NCBI GenBank assembly: GCA_020741775.1
Contig: DYYG01000047.1
Coordinates: forward strand, 1 to 64,000
Origin: Methylorubrum populi
GTDB lineage: Bacteria > Pseudomonadota > Alphaproteobacteria > Rhizobiales > Beijerinckiaceae
Direction: 5' to 3'
DNA: 64,000 bases
The position numbers and the translations under genes are program-made. The stretch's first letter is position 1. The number at the start of each line of letters is the position of its first letter. The notes beneath the pieces are model-generated. The model had not been told where the DNA came from and did no database searches. It saw nothing but the letters and a program-made list of their open reading frames with translations. This document shows positions 18,864 to 28,248 of this stretch, piece by piece.

Positions 18864-19824
18864 GTGCCGTTGGCCTCCGCCCCGTTGCGGATCGGCATCG
18901 ATCTCGGCGGCACCAAGATCGCCGGGATCGTCCTCGATGGCGCGGGCGCGACGCGGTCACAGATCCGCGTCCCGACCCCGCGCGGCGACTATCCCGGCAC
19001 CCTGGCGGCGATCGCCGATCTGGTCGCCGCCCTCGAGCGGGAAGCCGGCACCGAGGGCGCGAGCGTCGGCGTCGGCATGCCCGGCGCGATGTCCCGCGCC
19101 TCGGGCCTGATCAAGAACGCCAACTCCACCTGGCTCAACGGCCGGCCGTTCGCGCAGGACCTCGCGGCCCGCCTCGGCCGCCCGGTGCGGATCGAGAACG
19201 ACGCCAATTGCCTCGCGGTCTCGGAGGCCGTCGACGGGGCCGGCGCGGGTCTCGACCTCGTCTGGGCGGTGATCCTCGGCACGGGGGGTCGGCTCCGGCA
19301 TCGCCGTGAACGGCCGGGCGCTGACCGGGCGCAACGCCATCGCCGGGGAATGGGGCCACAATCCCCTCCCCTGGCCCCGCGACGACGAGCGCCCCGGCCC
19401 GGCCTGCTATTGCGGGCGCCATGGCTGCATCGAGACCTGGCTCTCCGGTCCCGGCCTCGCCGCCGATTATGGCCGCGCATCCGGCGAATCCCTGACCGGC
19501 GAGCAGATCGTCGTCGCCGCCAAGTCCGGAAAGGCGGCGGCCGTCGCGGCGATGGCCCGCTATCTCGACCGCCTCGGTCGCGGCATCGCCCATGTCGTGA
19601 ATGTCCTCGACCCGGACGTGATCGTGCTCGGCGGCGGCCTCTCGCGGGTCGACACCCTGGTCGCCGCCCTACCGGAGCGGATCGCGCCCTACGTCTTCTC
19701 CGACAGCTTCGACACGCCGGTGCGGGCGAGCCGGCACGGCGACGCCTCCGGCGTGCGCGGCGCGGCCTGGCTCTGGGGCACCACGGACGCGTCAGCAGAG
19801 GCCCGGATCGCAAGTCAGCATTGA
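18864..19824 (+). pseudogene. ROK-family sugar kinase, frameshifted
   Basis: Two frames together give a full ROK protein. The first (from GTG 18864) has the ATP site [12 protein letters not shown], the substrate region [12 protein letters not shown] and stops being ROK-like at VILGTGG. The second resumes with [23 protein letters not shown], the zinc motif [10 protein letters not shown] and the C-terminal [12 protein letters not shown]. The join is a run of six G at 19283-19288; with five G the frame would be continuous and read [12 protein letters not shown]. It is either a recent inactivating insertion, a sequencing error in a homopolymer, or a slippage site. Fructokinase/N-acetylglucosamine-type kinases are the closest relatives. 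Confidence 0.85.
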
Positions 19825-19897
19825 CTTACCTCGCCCGCCTCCCGAAAACCCGCCCTCCCCTTCACGGGGCCGCGCACGGCCAAAACACGGTTCGATC

Positions 19898-21925
19898 ATG
19901 CCCATCCTGACCTTCCCCGACGGCAACACCCGCGCCTACGACGCTGCGGTGACCGGCCGGACCGTGGTGGAGGGCATCGCCAAGTCGCTCGCCAAGCGCA
20001 CGGTCGCCATGGCGCTCGACGGCACGGTCCGTGATCTCGACGACACGATCGAGGGGGATGCCGCGATCGAGTTCATCTCCCGCGACGACCCGCGGGCGCT
20101 GGAGCTGATTCGCCACGATTGCGCTCACGTGCTGGCGGAAGCCGTGCAGGCGCTCTGGCCCGGCACGCAGGTGACCATCGGGCCGGTGATCGAGAACGGC
20201 TTCTACTACGACTTCGCCAAGGACGAGCCGTTCACGCCGGAGGACTTTCCGAAGATCGAGGCGAAGATGCGCGAAATCATCGCGCGCGACGCGCCCTTCA
20301 CCAAGGAAGTCTGGAAGCGCGACGACGTCAAAAACCTGTTTTCCGACAAGGGCGAGAACTACAAGGTCGAGCTGGTCGACGCGATTCCGGCCGGTGAGGA
20401 TCTGAAGATCTACCGCCAGGGCGAGTGGTTCGACCTCTGCCGCGGCCCACACATGACCTCGACCGGCAAGGTCGGCACCGCCTTCAAGCTAATGAAGGTC
20501 GCGGGCGCCTATTGGCGCGGTGATGCCAACAACCCGATGCTGACGCGCATCTACGGCACCGCCTGGGCGTCCCAAGCCGATCTCGACGCCTACCTGCACC
20601 GGCTGGAGGAGGCCGAGCGCCGCGATCACCGTCGTCTCGGCAAGGAGATGGACCTGTTCCATTTCCAGGAGGAAGGCCCCGGCGTCGTGTTCTGGCACGC
20701 CAAGGGCTGGACGGTGTTCCAGGAGCTGATCGCCTATATGCGCCGCCGCCTGAAGGGCGATTATGCCGAGGTGAACGCGCCGCAGATCCTCGACAAGTCG
20801 CTGTGGGAGACCTCCGGCCACTGGGGTTGGTACCGCGAGAACATGTTCGCGGCCCAGAGCGCGGGCGAGGAAGCCGAAGACAAGCGCTGGTTCGCGCTGA
20901 AGCCGATGAACTGCCCCGGCCACGTGCAGATCTTCAAGCACGGGCTGAAATCCTACCGCGACCTGCCCCTGCGCATGGCCGAATTCGGCGTCGTCCACCG
21001 CTATGAGCCGTCGGGGGCGATGCACGGGCTGATGCGGGTGCGCGGCTTCACCCAGGACGACGCGCATATCTTCTGCACCGAGGATCAGCTCGCCGACGAG
21101 TGCCTGAAGATCAACGACCTGATCCTCTCGACCTACGCCGATTTCGGCTTCGACGAGATCCTGGTGAAGCTCTCCACCCGCCCCGAGAAGCGCGTCGGCT
21201 CCGACGCCCTGTGGGATCACGCCGAGGCGGTGATGACGCGGGTGCTGGCCCAGATCGAGGAGCAATCGGGCGGGCGCATCAAGACCGCCGTCAATCCGGG
21301 CGAAGGTGCGTTCTACGGGCCGAAATTCGAGTACGTGCTGCGCGACGCCATCGGCCGCGACTGGCAATGCGGCACGACGCAAGTCGATTTCAACCTGCCG
21401 GAGCGGTTCGGCGCGACCTATATCGACGCCGACAGCCAGAAGAAGCCGCCGGTGATGGTCCACCGCGCCATCTGCGGCTCGATGGAGCGCTTCACCGGCA
21501 TCCTGATCGAGCATTTCGCGGGGCATTTCCCGCTCTGGCTCGCGCCCCTGCAGGTGGTGGTGGCGACGATCACCAGCGAGGCCGACGATTACGCCCGCGA
21601 GGTGGTGCGGGTCCTGGAACGCGCCGGCCTCCGGGTGGAGGCGGATCTTCGCAACGAGAAGATCAACTACAAGGTCCGCGAGCACTCGCTGGCCAAGGTG
21701 CCGGTGCTGCTGGCGCTGGGCCGCCGCGAGGCGGAGGAGCGCACCGTCTCGGTGCGTCGCCTCGGCAGCCAGAAGACCACGACGCTCACCCTCGACGCCG
21801 CGCTCGCCGCCTTCGTCGAGGAGGCCACCTCCCCGGACCGCCGCCGGACGGAGGCGGTGATCGACAGCCGGCCGAGCACCGACGCGGTGCTCGACGGCCA
21901 TCACGTCGAGCAGCCGGCGCCCTGA
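19898..21925 (+). CDS. thrS: Threonyl-tRNA synthetase
   Basis: A 675-residue class II synthetase. Domains in order: a TGS domain ([20 protein letters not shown]), the editing domain with the [13 protein letters not shown]xxxH motif, and the catalytic core with [40 protein letters not shown] and [18 protein letters not shown]. The anticodon-binding domain ([19 protein letters not shown]) comes last. The C-terminus is about 30 residues longer than usual, ending in a Thr/Asp-rich tail. The ATG at 19898 fits the TGS start. Its 3' end meets the convergent spermidine-synthase-like gene with a gap of only three bases. Confidence 0.97.
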   Translation: MPILTFPDGNTRAYDAAVTGRTVVEGIAKSLAKRTVAMALDGTVRDLDDTIEGDAAIEFISRDDPRALELIRHDCAHVLAEAVQALWPGTQVTIGPVIENGFYYDFAKDEPFTPEDFPKIEAKMREIIARDAPFTKEVWKRDDVKNLFSDKGENYKVELVDAIPAGEDLKIYRQGEWFDLCRGPHMTSTGKVGTAFKLMKVAGAYWRGDANNPMLTRIYGTAWASQADLDAYLHRLEEAERRDHRRLGKEMDLFHFQEEGPGVVFWHAKGWTVFQELIAYMRRRLKGDYAEVNAPQILDKSLWETSGHWGWYRENMFAAQSAGEEAEDKRWFALKPMNCPGHVQIFKHGLKSYRDLPLRMAEFGVVHRYEPSGAMHGLMRVRGFTQDDAHIFCTEDQLADECLKINDLILSTYADFGFDEILVKLSTRPEKRVGSDALWDHAEAVMTRVLAQIEEQSGGRIKTAVNPGEGAFYGPKFEYVLRDAIGRDWQCGTTQVDFNLPERFGATYIDADSQKKPPVMVHRAICGSMERFTGILIEHFAGHFPLWLAPLQVVVATITSEADDYAREVVRVLERAGLRVEADLRNEKINYKVREHSLAKVPVLLALGRREAEERTVSVRRLGSQKTTTLTLDAALAAFVEEATSPDRRRTEAVIDSRPSTDAVLDGHHVEQPAP

Positions 21926-21928
21926 TCC

Positions 21929-24226
21929 TCAGAGCGCTGGCGGGAGCGGGTCACGCCAGCGGTCGCGCATGGCCTCCAGGGGGTTGGCGTAGTCGTCGCT
22001 CCACGGACGCCGCGCCATGTCCGGCGCCACGATCTGCCAGTTCAGGGCTTGCGCCTCGCGGATCGCCGAAGGGTCACGGGTCATCAGCACGACACCGGAG
22101 GGCGACCGGGCATACCCGTCCAATGGCTTCGCCGGGTCGTGGCGCCGCAGGAGGGTCAGGCCCTGCTCGGCCGCCAGCCGGGCCAGGACGTGGCGCAAAT
22201 CGAAATGCCGGTTGCTGATGTGGAAGGCCAGCAGGCCGTGTGCATCGAGATGGGCGAGGTCGATGGCGAGCGCCTCGCGCGTCAGCAGGTGGATCGGGAT
22301 CGCGTCCGACGAAAAGGCGTCGATGATGAGCACCCGCGCCTTCCCGCTCTGGGCCGCCAATGTCAGACGGGCATCGCCCTGCACGATGCGGGCTTCCGGC
22401 GCGCAGCCCGAGAGGAAGCGGAAGGTGTTCGCATCCCGCGCGAGGCGGATCACCACGGGGTCGATCTCATAGAAGGTCCAGCGCTCGCCGGCATCGGCGT
22501 GACAGGAGAGGCTGCCGGCCCCGAGCCCGACCACGGAAACCGCCGGAAGCGGTCCGTTCACCCGGCGGCTGATCGCGAGCACGTCCGAGAGCGGGCCGCC
22601 GGGCGCGTAATAGGTCGCGGGGACGGGGCGCCCGGTGCTCGCCGTGCCGTCTTCCTCGCGCAGGCGCATGGCGCCGTGGATCGTGGTGCCGTGGGAGAGC
22701 AGGCGGAAGCGCCCATCCGGGCTGGTGTTGACGCGGTGGACGCCGAAGAAGCTGCGGTGGTTGCCGCCCTCGGCGATGACCGTGGCCTGGAGCACGATGC
22801 AGCCGATGCCGACGCTCACCCCCACCAGCGCCGCCTGGGCCGGCGATCGCCAGCCGGCCGCGAAGGAGAGCGCGAGGCCGAGCGCCAGAACGCCCGTTCC
22901 CAGTTGCGGCCCCGCCGACACCATCGCGAGCATGGCCACGAGGATCGAGCCGACCAGAAGCACGGCGGAGCGGCTCGCCTCCCGCATGAGCGCGGGAAGA
23001 CCGCCGGCGGTGACGCCGGGCCGGCACAGCAGGGCGGCGGCGAGGAGCAGCGGATACTCGTACACGCCGGAGAAGAGGCGCGGCGCCACGAGGGCGGCGA
23101 AGATCCCGCCGACCATGCCGCCGAGGGAGGTGCAGAGATAGAACTCGGTCAGCCGCGCCACCGGAGGTCGGAGGGCGTAGACCGCGCGGTGCGCGATCAG
23201 CGCGTTGACGAACAGCAGGCCGAGCGTCAGCCCGAGATCGAGCAGGAACGGCGTCTGCTTGAGGAGGGTCGCGGCAAAGGCGCCGCCGGTCCCGGCGATC
23301 TGAAGGCCGGCCAGGACCGGGCCCGCCCAGGAGCGCCCCGGCCGAGCCGGGCGGAAGGCCAGGATGAAGCTCACGAGGTAGAGCGCGAGCGGCACGACCC
23401 AGAGCAGGGGAATCGCCGCGACATCGGTCGAGATATGCGCGGTCGCCGCGACGAGCAGTCCGGACGGCACGGCGGACAGGCCGATCCAGGCGAGCCGGCG
23501 GCCGGGGCCGGCCTCTGCCACCGTCTCGGCTTCCGACGGCGCGGCGGCCGGCGCGCCGTCGCGCAGGCGCAGACCGCAGGCCACCACGGCGCAGGTCAAC
23601 GCCGCGTAGCCCAGCGACCACAGGCGTGCCTGGGCATCGAGGCCGAGCAGCGGCTCGACCAGCAGCGGGTAGACGAGGAGCGCGGCGAAGGAGCCGGCAT
23701 TCGACGCGCGATAGAGGAAGTACGGGTCGGCGCTGCGGGCGTCTCCCGAGCGGGCGAACCACGCCTGGAGAAGGGGGGCGCTCGCGGAAAGCGCAAAGAA
23801 CGGCAGGCCGATCGAGGCGAACATCAGGCCGATCAGCCAGAGGGCCTCGCCCTCCGCCGGGGGCGCGCCGTATCCCTGGGCCACGGCCACCGGCAGGAAA
23901 ACGAAGCCCGCGAGGAGTAAGAGGACGTGCGTGGCGAGGGCTGCCCGGGGCCGCAGCCAGCGCGTCAGGGCGTGCGCGTAGGCGTAACCGGCGAGCAGGA
24001 GTGCCTGGAACACCACCATCGCCACCGACCACACGGCGGGCGAGCCGCCAAGGATCGGCAGCACCCGCTTGGTGAACATCGGCTGGAGGCTGAACAGCAG
24101 CAAAGCCGCGAGAAGAAGCGTTGCGGAGAACAGGCCGACGAGCCCGATGCGGGACGCAGTCCGCGCCGCCAGCGCGGAGACCGGTCCGCCTCGCGGCCCT
24201 CCCCGCGATGCCTCGACGAACGCCAT
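21929..24226 (-). CDS. Membrane-fused spermidine synthase-like protein
   Basis: A 765-residue protein with about 11-13 membrane helices to residue 470, then a cytoplasmic Rossmann domain. The tail shows the spermidine-synthase pattern: VSVVGLGAGSLSCHA, FYEIDPVVIRLAR, IVQGDARLTL and LIIDAFSSDAIPIHLLT. The polyamine gate residues are not obvious, so another small aminopropyl- or methyl-type reaction is possible. The ATG at 24226 has GGGAGG upstream; the GTG at 24247 is less likely. Not part of an obvious operon. Confidence 0.82.
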   Translation of the reverse strand: MAFVEASRGGPRGGPVSALAARTASRIGLVGLFSATLLLAALLLFSLQPMFTKRVLPILGGSPAVWSVAMVVFQALLLAGYAYAHALTRWLRPRAALATHVLLLLAGFVFLPVAVAQGYGAPPAEGEALWLIGLMFASIGLPFFALSASAPLLQAWFARSGDARSADPYFLYRASNAGSFAALLVYPLLVEPLLGLDAQARLWSLGYAALTCAVVACGLRLRDGAPAAAPSEAETVAEAGPGRRLAWIGLSAVPSGLLVAATAHISTDVAAIPLLWVVPLALYLVSFILAFRPARPGRSWAGPVLAGLQIAGTGGAFAATLLKQTPFLLDLGLTLGLLFVNALIAHRAVYALRPPVARLTEFYLCTSLGGMVGGIFAALVAPRLFSGVYEYPLLLAAALLCRPGVTAGGLPALMREASRSAVLLVGSILVAMLAMVSAGPQLGTGVLALGLALSFAAGWRSPAQAALVGVSVGIGCIVLQATVIAEGGNHRSFFGVHRVNTSPDGRFRLLSHGTTIHGAMRLREEDGTASTGRPVPATYYAPGGPLSDVLAISRRVNGPLPAVSVVGLGAGSLSCHADAGERWTFYEIDPVVIRLARDANTFRFLSGCAPEARIVQGDARLTLAAQSGKARVLIIDAFSSDAIPIHLLTREALAIDLAHLDAHGLLAFHISNRHFDLRHVLARLAAEQGLTLLRRHDPAKPLDGYARSPSGVVLMTRDPSAIREAQALNWQIVAPDMARRPWSDDYANPLEAMRDRWRDPLPPAL

Positions 24227-24298
24227 CGCCTGCCCTCCCCACGACACCGCCGTCCGGGATACGCGGCGAAGTTTAAGACTTGGCTTGTCGCGCCCGCC

Positions 24299-25705
24299 TC
24301 ACCCCTCCATCGCCCGCGACAATTCCGAGAACACCCGTGGGCTGGCGCATTGGGCGACGTTGAAGCGCAGGAAGCTCGCCGCGCCCTGGCTGATCGAGAA
24401 GACGTTGCCCGGCGCCAGGACCACTCCCCGGGCCAGGGCTCGGCGCGAGACCTCGGTGGCGTCGAGTCCCTCGGGCAGGCGCGTCCAAAGAAACATGCCG
24501 GCGCTCGGCACGAAGGGCACCGTGAGCCCGGCCTGGACCAGCCGGCGCACCACGGTGCCACGGGCATCCGCCAGCCGGGTGCGCAGGGCGTCGAGATGGT
24601 GGCGGTAGCTGCCCTCGACCAGGAAGCGATGGACGGTGGCCGCGGTGAGATGGTTGTCGCTCAGGGACACCGCGAGTTTGAGATCGACGAGTCGCTCGAC
24701 CCAGTCGGACCGGAGCGCGATCACCCCGACCCGCGCCCCGGTGGAGAGGGTCTTCGAGAAACCGCCGACATGGATCACCCGGTCGAGCCCGTCGAAGCCG
24801 GCGAGCCGTGGGCCCGGCTCGGACTCGAAATCGGCATAGGCGTCGTCCTCCACGATCAGCGTGCCGTGCATCTCGGCGAGCCGCAGCATCCGGTGGACCA
24901 CAACCGGGCTCAAGGTGGCGCCGGTCGGGTTCTGGAGACCGGAATTGGTGATGTAGAAGCGGGGCTTGTGCTCGATCAGCGCCTGCTCGAACGCGGCGAG
25001 ATCGGGCCCCTCGGGTCCGAACGGGACGCCGACCATCCGCAGCCTGTGGGCACGGGCGAGCGCCTGGAACGAGAAGTAGCAGGGATCGTCCAACAGCACC
25101 GTGTCGCCGGGCTCGGCGAGGAAGCGGATGATGAGATCGAGGGCCTGCGTCACCGAATCGGTCAGCACGAGCTGATCGGGATGGGCGCGGATGCCGCGCT
25201 CGGTCAGCCGAAGGGCAAGCTGCTGGCGCAGGGGAGCGTGGCCCTGGGGCGTGTCGTAGAACATCACCGCATCGCTCTGCCGGGCGACATGACGGAGCGC
25301 CCGGCGCAGATCCTCCTCCGGCAGCCAATCCGGCGGCAGCCAGCCGCATCCGGGCCTGAGTGAATCCGGCCCCGCTTCCAGCGCTTGCCGGGTGATCCAG
25401 ACGGGATCGACCGCCCGGTCGAGCCGCGGCCCGATAGCGGCGAGGCTGAGCGGCTCCGGACGGGCCGCGACGAAGAAGCCGGAACCCGGCCGGGAGACGA
25501 TGGCCCCACGGGCCGCCAGCCGGTCATACGCCTCGACCACGGTCGATTTCGAGACCTGCATGCTCTCGGCGAGGCCGCGCACCGAGGGGAGCCGGGCGCC
25601 GGGGCCGAGGGCGCGCCCCTCGATGCGGTCCTCGATCGCCCTCATCACCATCCCCACCCGCGAGAGGCTTGCCGTCGGCACGGGTTGGGTCAGGATTTCG
25701 GTCAT
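24299..25705 (-). CDS. MocR-type transcriptional regulator (GntR domain plus aminotransferase domain)
   Basis: A 468-residue regulator. An N-terminal GntR winged helix (RLPSVRGLAESMQVSKSTVVEAYDRLAARG) precedes an aminotransferase fold-type I domain with a PLP-lysine region (HVGGFSKTLSTGARVG). Such proteins bind PLP or its adducts with an amino compound and usually control a neighbouring or divergent gene. Here the divergent genes are two tiny membrane proteins. The ATG at 25705 has GGAGG eight bases upstream. A dyad (25716-25748) lies in the promoter region. Confidence 0.92.
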   Translation of the reverse strand: MTEILTQPVPTASLSRVGMVMRAIEDRIEGRALGPGARLPSVRGLAESMQVSKSTVVEAYDRLAARGAIVSRPGSGFFVAARPEPLSLAAIGPRLDRAVDPVWITRQALEAGPDSLRPGCGWLPPDWLPEEDLRRALRHVARQSDAVMFYDTPQGHAPLRQQLALRLTERGIRAHPDQLVLTDSVTQALDLIIRFLAEPGDTVLLDDPCYFSFQALARAHRLRMVGVPFGPEGPDLAAFEQALIEHKPRFYITNSGLQNPTGATLSPVVVHRMLRLAEMHGTLIVEDDAYADFESEPGPRLAGFDGLDRVIHVGGFSKTLSTGARVGVIALRSDWVERLVDLKLAVSLSDNHLTAATVHRFLVEGSYRHHLDALRTRLADARGTVVRRLVQAGLTVPFVPSAGMFLWTRLPEGLDATEVSRRALARGVVLAPGNVFSISQGAASFLRFNVAQCASPRVFSELSRAMEG

Positions 25706-25715
25706 CACTGTCCTC

Positions 25716-25748
25716 CGAACTGTACTGGCATTCGTCCCGGACAGTTCG
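25716..25748. promoter_or_regulatory. Dyad in the divergent promoter region, likely MocR operator
   Basis: CGAACTGT (25716-25723) and ACAGTTCG (25741-25748) form a perfect 8-bp inverted repeat with a 17-base spacer. It sits just upstream of the regulator's ribosome site and about 80 bases before the small gene at 25829, so one protein could control both directions. Operator function is inferred from position and symmetry. Confidence 0.5.
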
Positions 25749-25828
25749 TTGAGATCGTACCGCAACCGTCCCTATCGAGGAAGCGGTGCCTCGCTCATAC
25801 CGAAGCCGCTCAACGACAGGAGACGACC

Positions 25829-25960
25829 ATGAGCTTCACGGAAGACGTCATCGCGCAGCGGCGCGGAGCCCAGGCCTGGATCGGGCGGCGCGTCCGCGAC
25901 GTCATCGTGCTGGCCGGCGGGCTGGTGCTCGCCCTACCGCTGATCGTGCCGTTCGCCTGA
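25829..25960 (+). CDS. Small single-span membrane protein A
   Basis: A 43-residue protein with a short polar N-terminus (SFTEDVIAQRRGAQAWIGRR) and one hydrophobic segment ending in PFA. AGGAG lies seven bases before the ATG. It shares the pattern W-x4-VRD-x6-G-x2-LAL-x-L-x2-PF with the next small gene at 26055, with equal spacing after VRD, so the two are paralogues. Divergent from a MocR regulator that may control it. I do not recognise the family. Confidence 0.65.
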   Translation: MSFTEDVIAQRRGAQAWIGRRVRDVIVLAGGLVLALPLIVPFA

Positions 25961-26054
25961 CCCACTCAGCGCCCGCCGACGCGGAACGCCGCCTTCGACC
26001 GACGAAGTCTCAGGCTGCCGGAACACAGACCATCATGACACGTGGAGGGGGACC

Positions 26055-26174
26055 ATGGATCATCCGGCGCATCATTCCGCCTGGGTTCAGTGGAGCGCCT
26101 ATGGTGTCCGCGACGCGCTCATCTTCGGCACCGGCTTCATCCTGGCCTTGATACTGGCTGCCCCGTTCACCTGA
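26055..26174 (+). CDS. Small single-span membrane protein B, paralogue of A
   Basis: A 39-residue protein beginning MDHPAHHSAW, with a hydrophobic segment after VRDALIFG and ending APFT. GGAGGGGG precedes the ATG at a good distance. The 19 residues after VRD align without gaps to those of protein A, and a tryptophan five residues before VRD is also shared. The histidine-rich start is different and could bind metal. Function unknown. Confidence 0.6.
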   Translation: MDHPAHHSAWVQWSAYGVRDALIFGTGFILALILAAPFT

Positions 26175-26190
26175 GGCGTGCCGCTCCAGG

Positions 26191-26583
26191 TCAGCCGGCC
26201 GTGCAATTCGCGTCGAACAGCGCCCGCGCCCGTTCCATGGCGCGGAAGCTTGCCATGCTGCCGGGGCTGCGCAGTTCCGGCCCCTCCGGCAGCCGGCCGA
26301 AGAACTTCTCCGGCAGATCGGCGACGAAGCCGCGCGGGCCGGTATGGACGCCCATGCGGTTGCGGACATCGACAGTGCCGCACAGCGCCCCGGCGCGGCC
26401 GGTCCGCAGCCCCGCGACCCGCGCCTCGGGATCGCGCAACTGCGTGCCGATCAGGCTCAGCACCGTCCGCGTCGCCTCGGGACCGACCGCCGCGTCCGAT
26501 CCGTCCACCACCGTCTGAGCCCTGGCCGCTGTCGCGCCGGCGAGGATCAGGAGCGCCGCCAGGGCGATGTCGAACGAGCGCAT
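26191..26583 (-). CDS. Small exported protein of unknown function
   Basis: A 130-residue protein with a signal peptide (FDIALAALLILAGATAARA, cut after residue 22). The mature part is about 108 residues with two cysteines (ALCGTVDVRN and ANCTAG), which could form a disulfide bridge in the periplasm. It follows the larger exported gene at 26590-27510 by six bases on the same strand, so they are probably an operon. I do not recognise the family. Confidence 0.65.
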   Translation of the reverse strand: MRSFDIALAALLILAGATAARAQTVVDGSDAAVGPEATRTVLSLIGTQLRDPEARVAGLRTGRAGALCGTVDVRNRMGVHTGPRGFVADLPEKFFGRLPEGPELRSPGSMASFRAMERARALFDANCTAG

Positions 26584-26589
26584 GGGAGT

Positions 26590-27510
26590 TCAGCTTCCTT
26601 TCGCCACGACTTCGATGTCGCGATCCATGCCGCTCTCCACCTTGAAATCGCGGGTGAAGACCTGCCCGTCATGGCGGGCGATCAGCACGTAATCGCCCTC
26701 CGCCAGCGTCACCGAAGGAAAGGCGCCGATAGCCTCGCGGATGGTATCGCCGCCGGGGGTCAGCACGCTGAAGGCAGTGCCGGCGAAGGCCTCGGAGCCG
26801 GGGGCGGCGACGAGCTTCAGGGTCACGGTGGCGGCCCGGTGATTCATGGTCGCATCGGTGACCTTGCCGTTCTCCACCCGGAGATCGGCGCGCTGGATGG
26901 CGTTCGAATCGCCGTAGCTCGAGACCACGTGGTAGGTGCCCTCCGGCAGGCGCACGATCTCCCCGGCCTTGATGCCGCTGCGCACGAGGCGCCCCTCTGA
27001 ATTCGTCCCGATCGGCACGAAGACCGAGAAGGCGAGCTGGGCCGCCGGAATCTTCTGGTCGCCGACCGCGCCGGACAGCTTGAGGGCGCCGGCCGCGACG
27101 CGCAGCTCCTCCCGGCTCGGATTGCCCGACATCGTGATCCGCTTCGAGGCGCTGGCGTAGCCGTAGGTGACGGTGGCGACATAGGCGCCGGCGGCGAGCT
27201 TGAAGGTTGGGGCGGGGTCGTTCGAGCGGGCGACGATGGCCGGCCGCCCGGCCTCGCCGCGATCCTCGTAGATGCGCCATGCCAGCCCGGACCGGATCGG
27301 CAGGTTGGCACCCGCGAAGACCGCTGAAAGCGTCAGATCCGCCTCACCCTCGGCCGCGGGTGGCGGCAGCATCGGCCCGGCGATTCCCGGCGTGGGCAGG
27401 GTCGGCCCGAAGGGCGCCTGGGTCTGGGCCGCGACGGGATTGGCGGCGAGCAGGGACGCGGCGAGAAGGGCCCAGGTGACAGCGTTGCAGCCTGCGAACC
27501 CGCGTCCCAT
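26590..27510 (-). CDS. Exported protein with repeated beta-sandwich-like segments
   Basis: A 306-residue exported protein. The signal peptide is near the start (VTWALLAASLLAANPVAAQ). The mature chain has four similar blocks, each with an A-G-x-Y or E-G-x-Y turn followed by V-rich strands (LAAGAYVATVTYG, LPEGTYHVVSSYG, LAEGDYVLIARHDG). This suggests stacked Ig/carboxypeptidase-regulatory-like domains. The ATG at 27510 is chosen because the 43 residues upstream are arginine-rich and unlike a leader. A periplasmic or surface role is likely; the function is unknown. Confidence 0.6.
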   Translation of the reverse strand: MGRGFAGCNAVTWALLAASLLAANPVAAQTQAPFGPTLPTPGIAGPMLPPPAAEGEADLTLSAVFAGANLPIRSGLAWRIYEDRGEAGRPAIVARSNDPAPTFKLAAGAYVATVTYGYASASKRITMSGNPSREELRVAAGALKLSGAVGDQKIPAAQLAFSVFVPIGTNSEGRLVRSGIKAGEIVRLPEGTYHVVSSYGDSNAIQRADLRVENGKVTDATMNHRAATVTLKLVAAPGSEAFAGTAFSVLTPGGDTIREAIGAFPSVTLAEGDYVLIARHDGQVFTRDFKVESGMDRDIEVVAKGS

Positions 27511-27650
27511 CGTCCCTCGCACTCCCTTTCCGCCCGGTCCGGCGCTAAGTCCGGGCCGTCGCGCTCTTGAAACCCGACCATGGCGACGGCAAGGCGGTCT
27601 CTCGCCGGCGAACGCCTTCGCCAGCTTCGGCCCCTCCACGCGGATTGTCC

Positions 27651-28241
27651 ATGACCGAGTCTCGAGAAGCCGCCCCTTGCGACCAGACCCTGGAGCTGCT
27701 GCGCACCCGCCGCTCGGTGCCGCCGCCGCTGCTGGCCGGCCCCGGCCCCACGGCTCGGGAACTCGACGACTGGCTGACCGTCGCCGCCCGGGTGCCGGAT
27801 CACGGCAAGCTCGCCCCCTGGCGCTTCCTCGTGATCGAGGGCGAGGCGCGCGAGCGCATCGGTGCGATCATCGCCGCGACCCACGCCGCCGATTTCCCCG
27901 ATGCCGACGAGAAGCGCCTCGCGCAGGAGCGCCAGCGCCTTACCCACGCCCCAGTGGTGGTCGGCGTGGTTTCCCGCGCCGGGCCGCACGTCAAAATTCC
28001 CGAATGGGAGCAGCTGCTCTCGGCGGGCGCCGTCTGCATGAACCTCGTGGTGGCGGCCAATGCCGCCGGCTACGCTACCTCGTGGCTCACCGAATGGTTC
28101 GCCTATGACCGCCGGGTGCTCGATGCGCTGGGTCTCGACCCGGCGGAGCGGATCGCCGGGTTCATTCATATCGGCCGGCCCCGGGACGTGCCCTCCGACC
28201 GGCCCCGGCCCGATCTCTCGCAGATCGTCACGCGGCTCTGA
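27651..28241 (+). CDS. Nitroreductase family protein
   Basis: A 196-residue FMN-dependent oxidoreductase of the YdjA type. The N-terminal RTRRSVPPPLLAGPG, the FMN-phosphate contact DHGKLAPWRF, the central ECMN-like stretch (SAGAVCMNLVVAANAAGYATSW) and the end GFIHIGRPRDVPSDRPRPDL are typical. It reduces nitro or quinone-like substrates with NAD(P)H; the natural substrate is unknown. The ATG at 27651 fits the family; the 28 residues upstream do not. A flavin-reductase-like gene follows after seven bases and may supply reduced flavin or form a functional pair. Confidence 0.88.
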   Translation: MTESREAAPCDQTLELLRTRRSVPPPLLAGPGPTARELDDWLTVAARVPDHGKLAPWRFLVIEGEARERIGAIIAATHAADFPDADEKRLAQERQRLTHAPVVVGVVSRAGPHVKIPEWEQLLSAGAVCMNLVVAANAAGYATSWLTEWFAYDRRVLDALGLDPAERIAGFIHIGRPRDVPSDRPRPDLSQIVTRL

Positions 28242-28248
28242 GGCGCCG

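Noticed and set aside
22049..23920. Long plus-strand frame antisense to the membrane spermidine-synthase-like gene
   Set aside because: Shadow of the minus-strand gene, with no hydrophobic or catalytic pattern.
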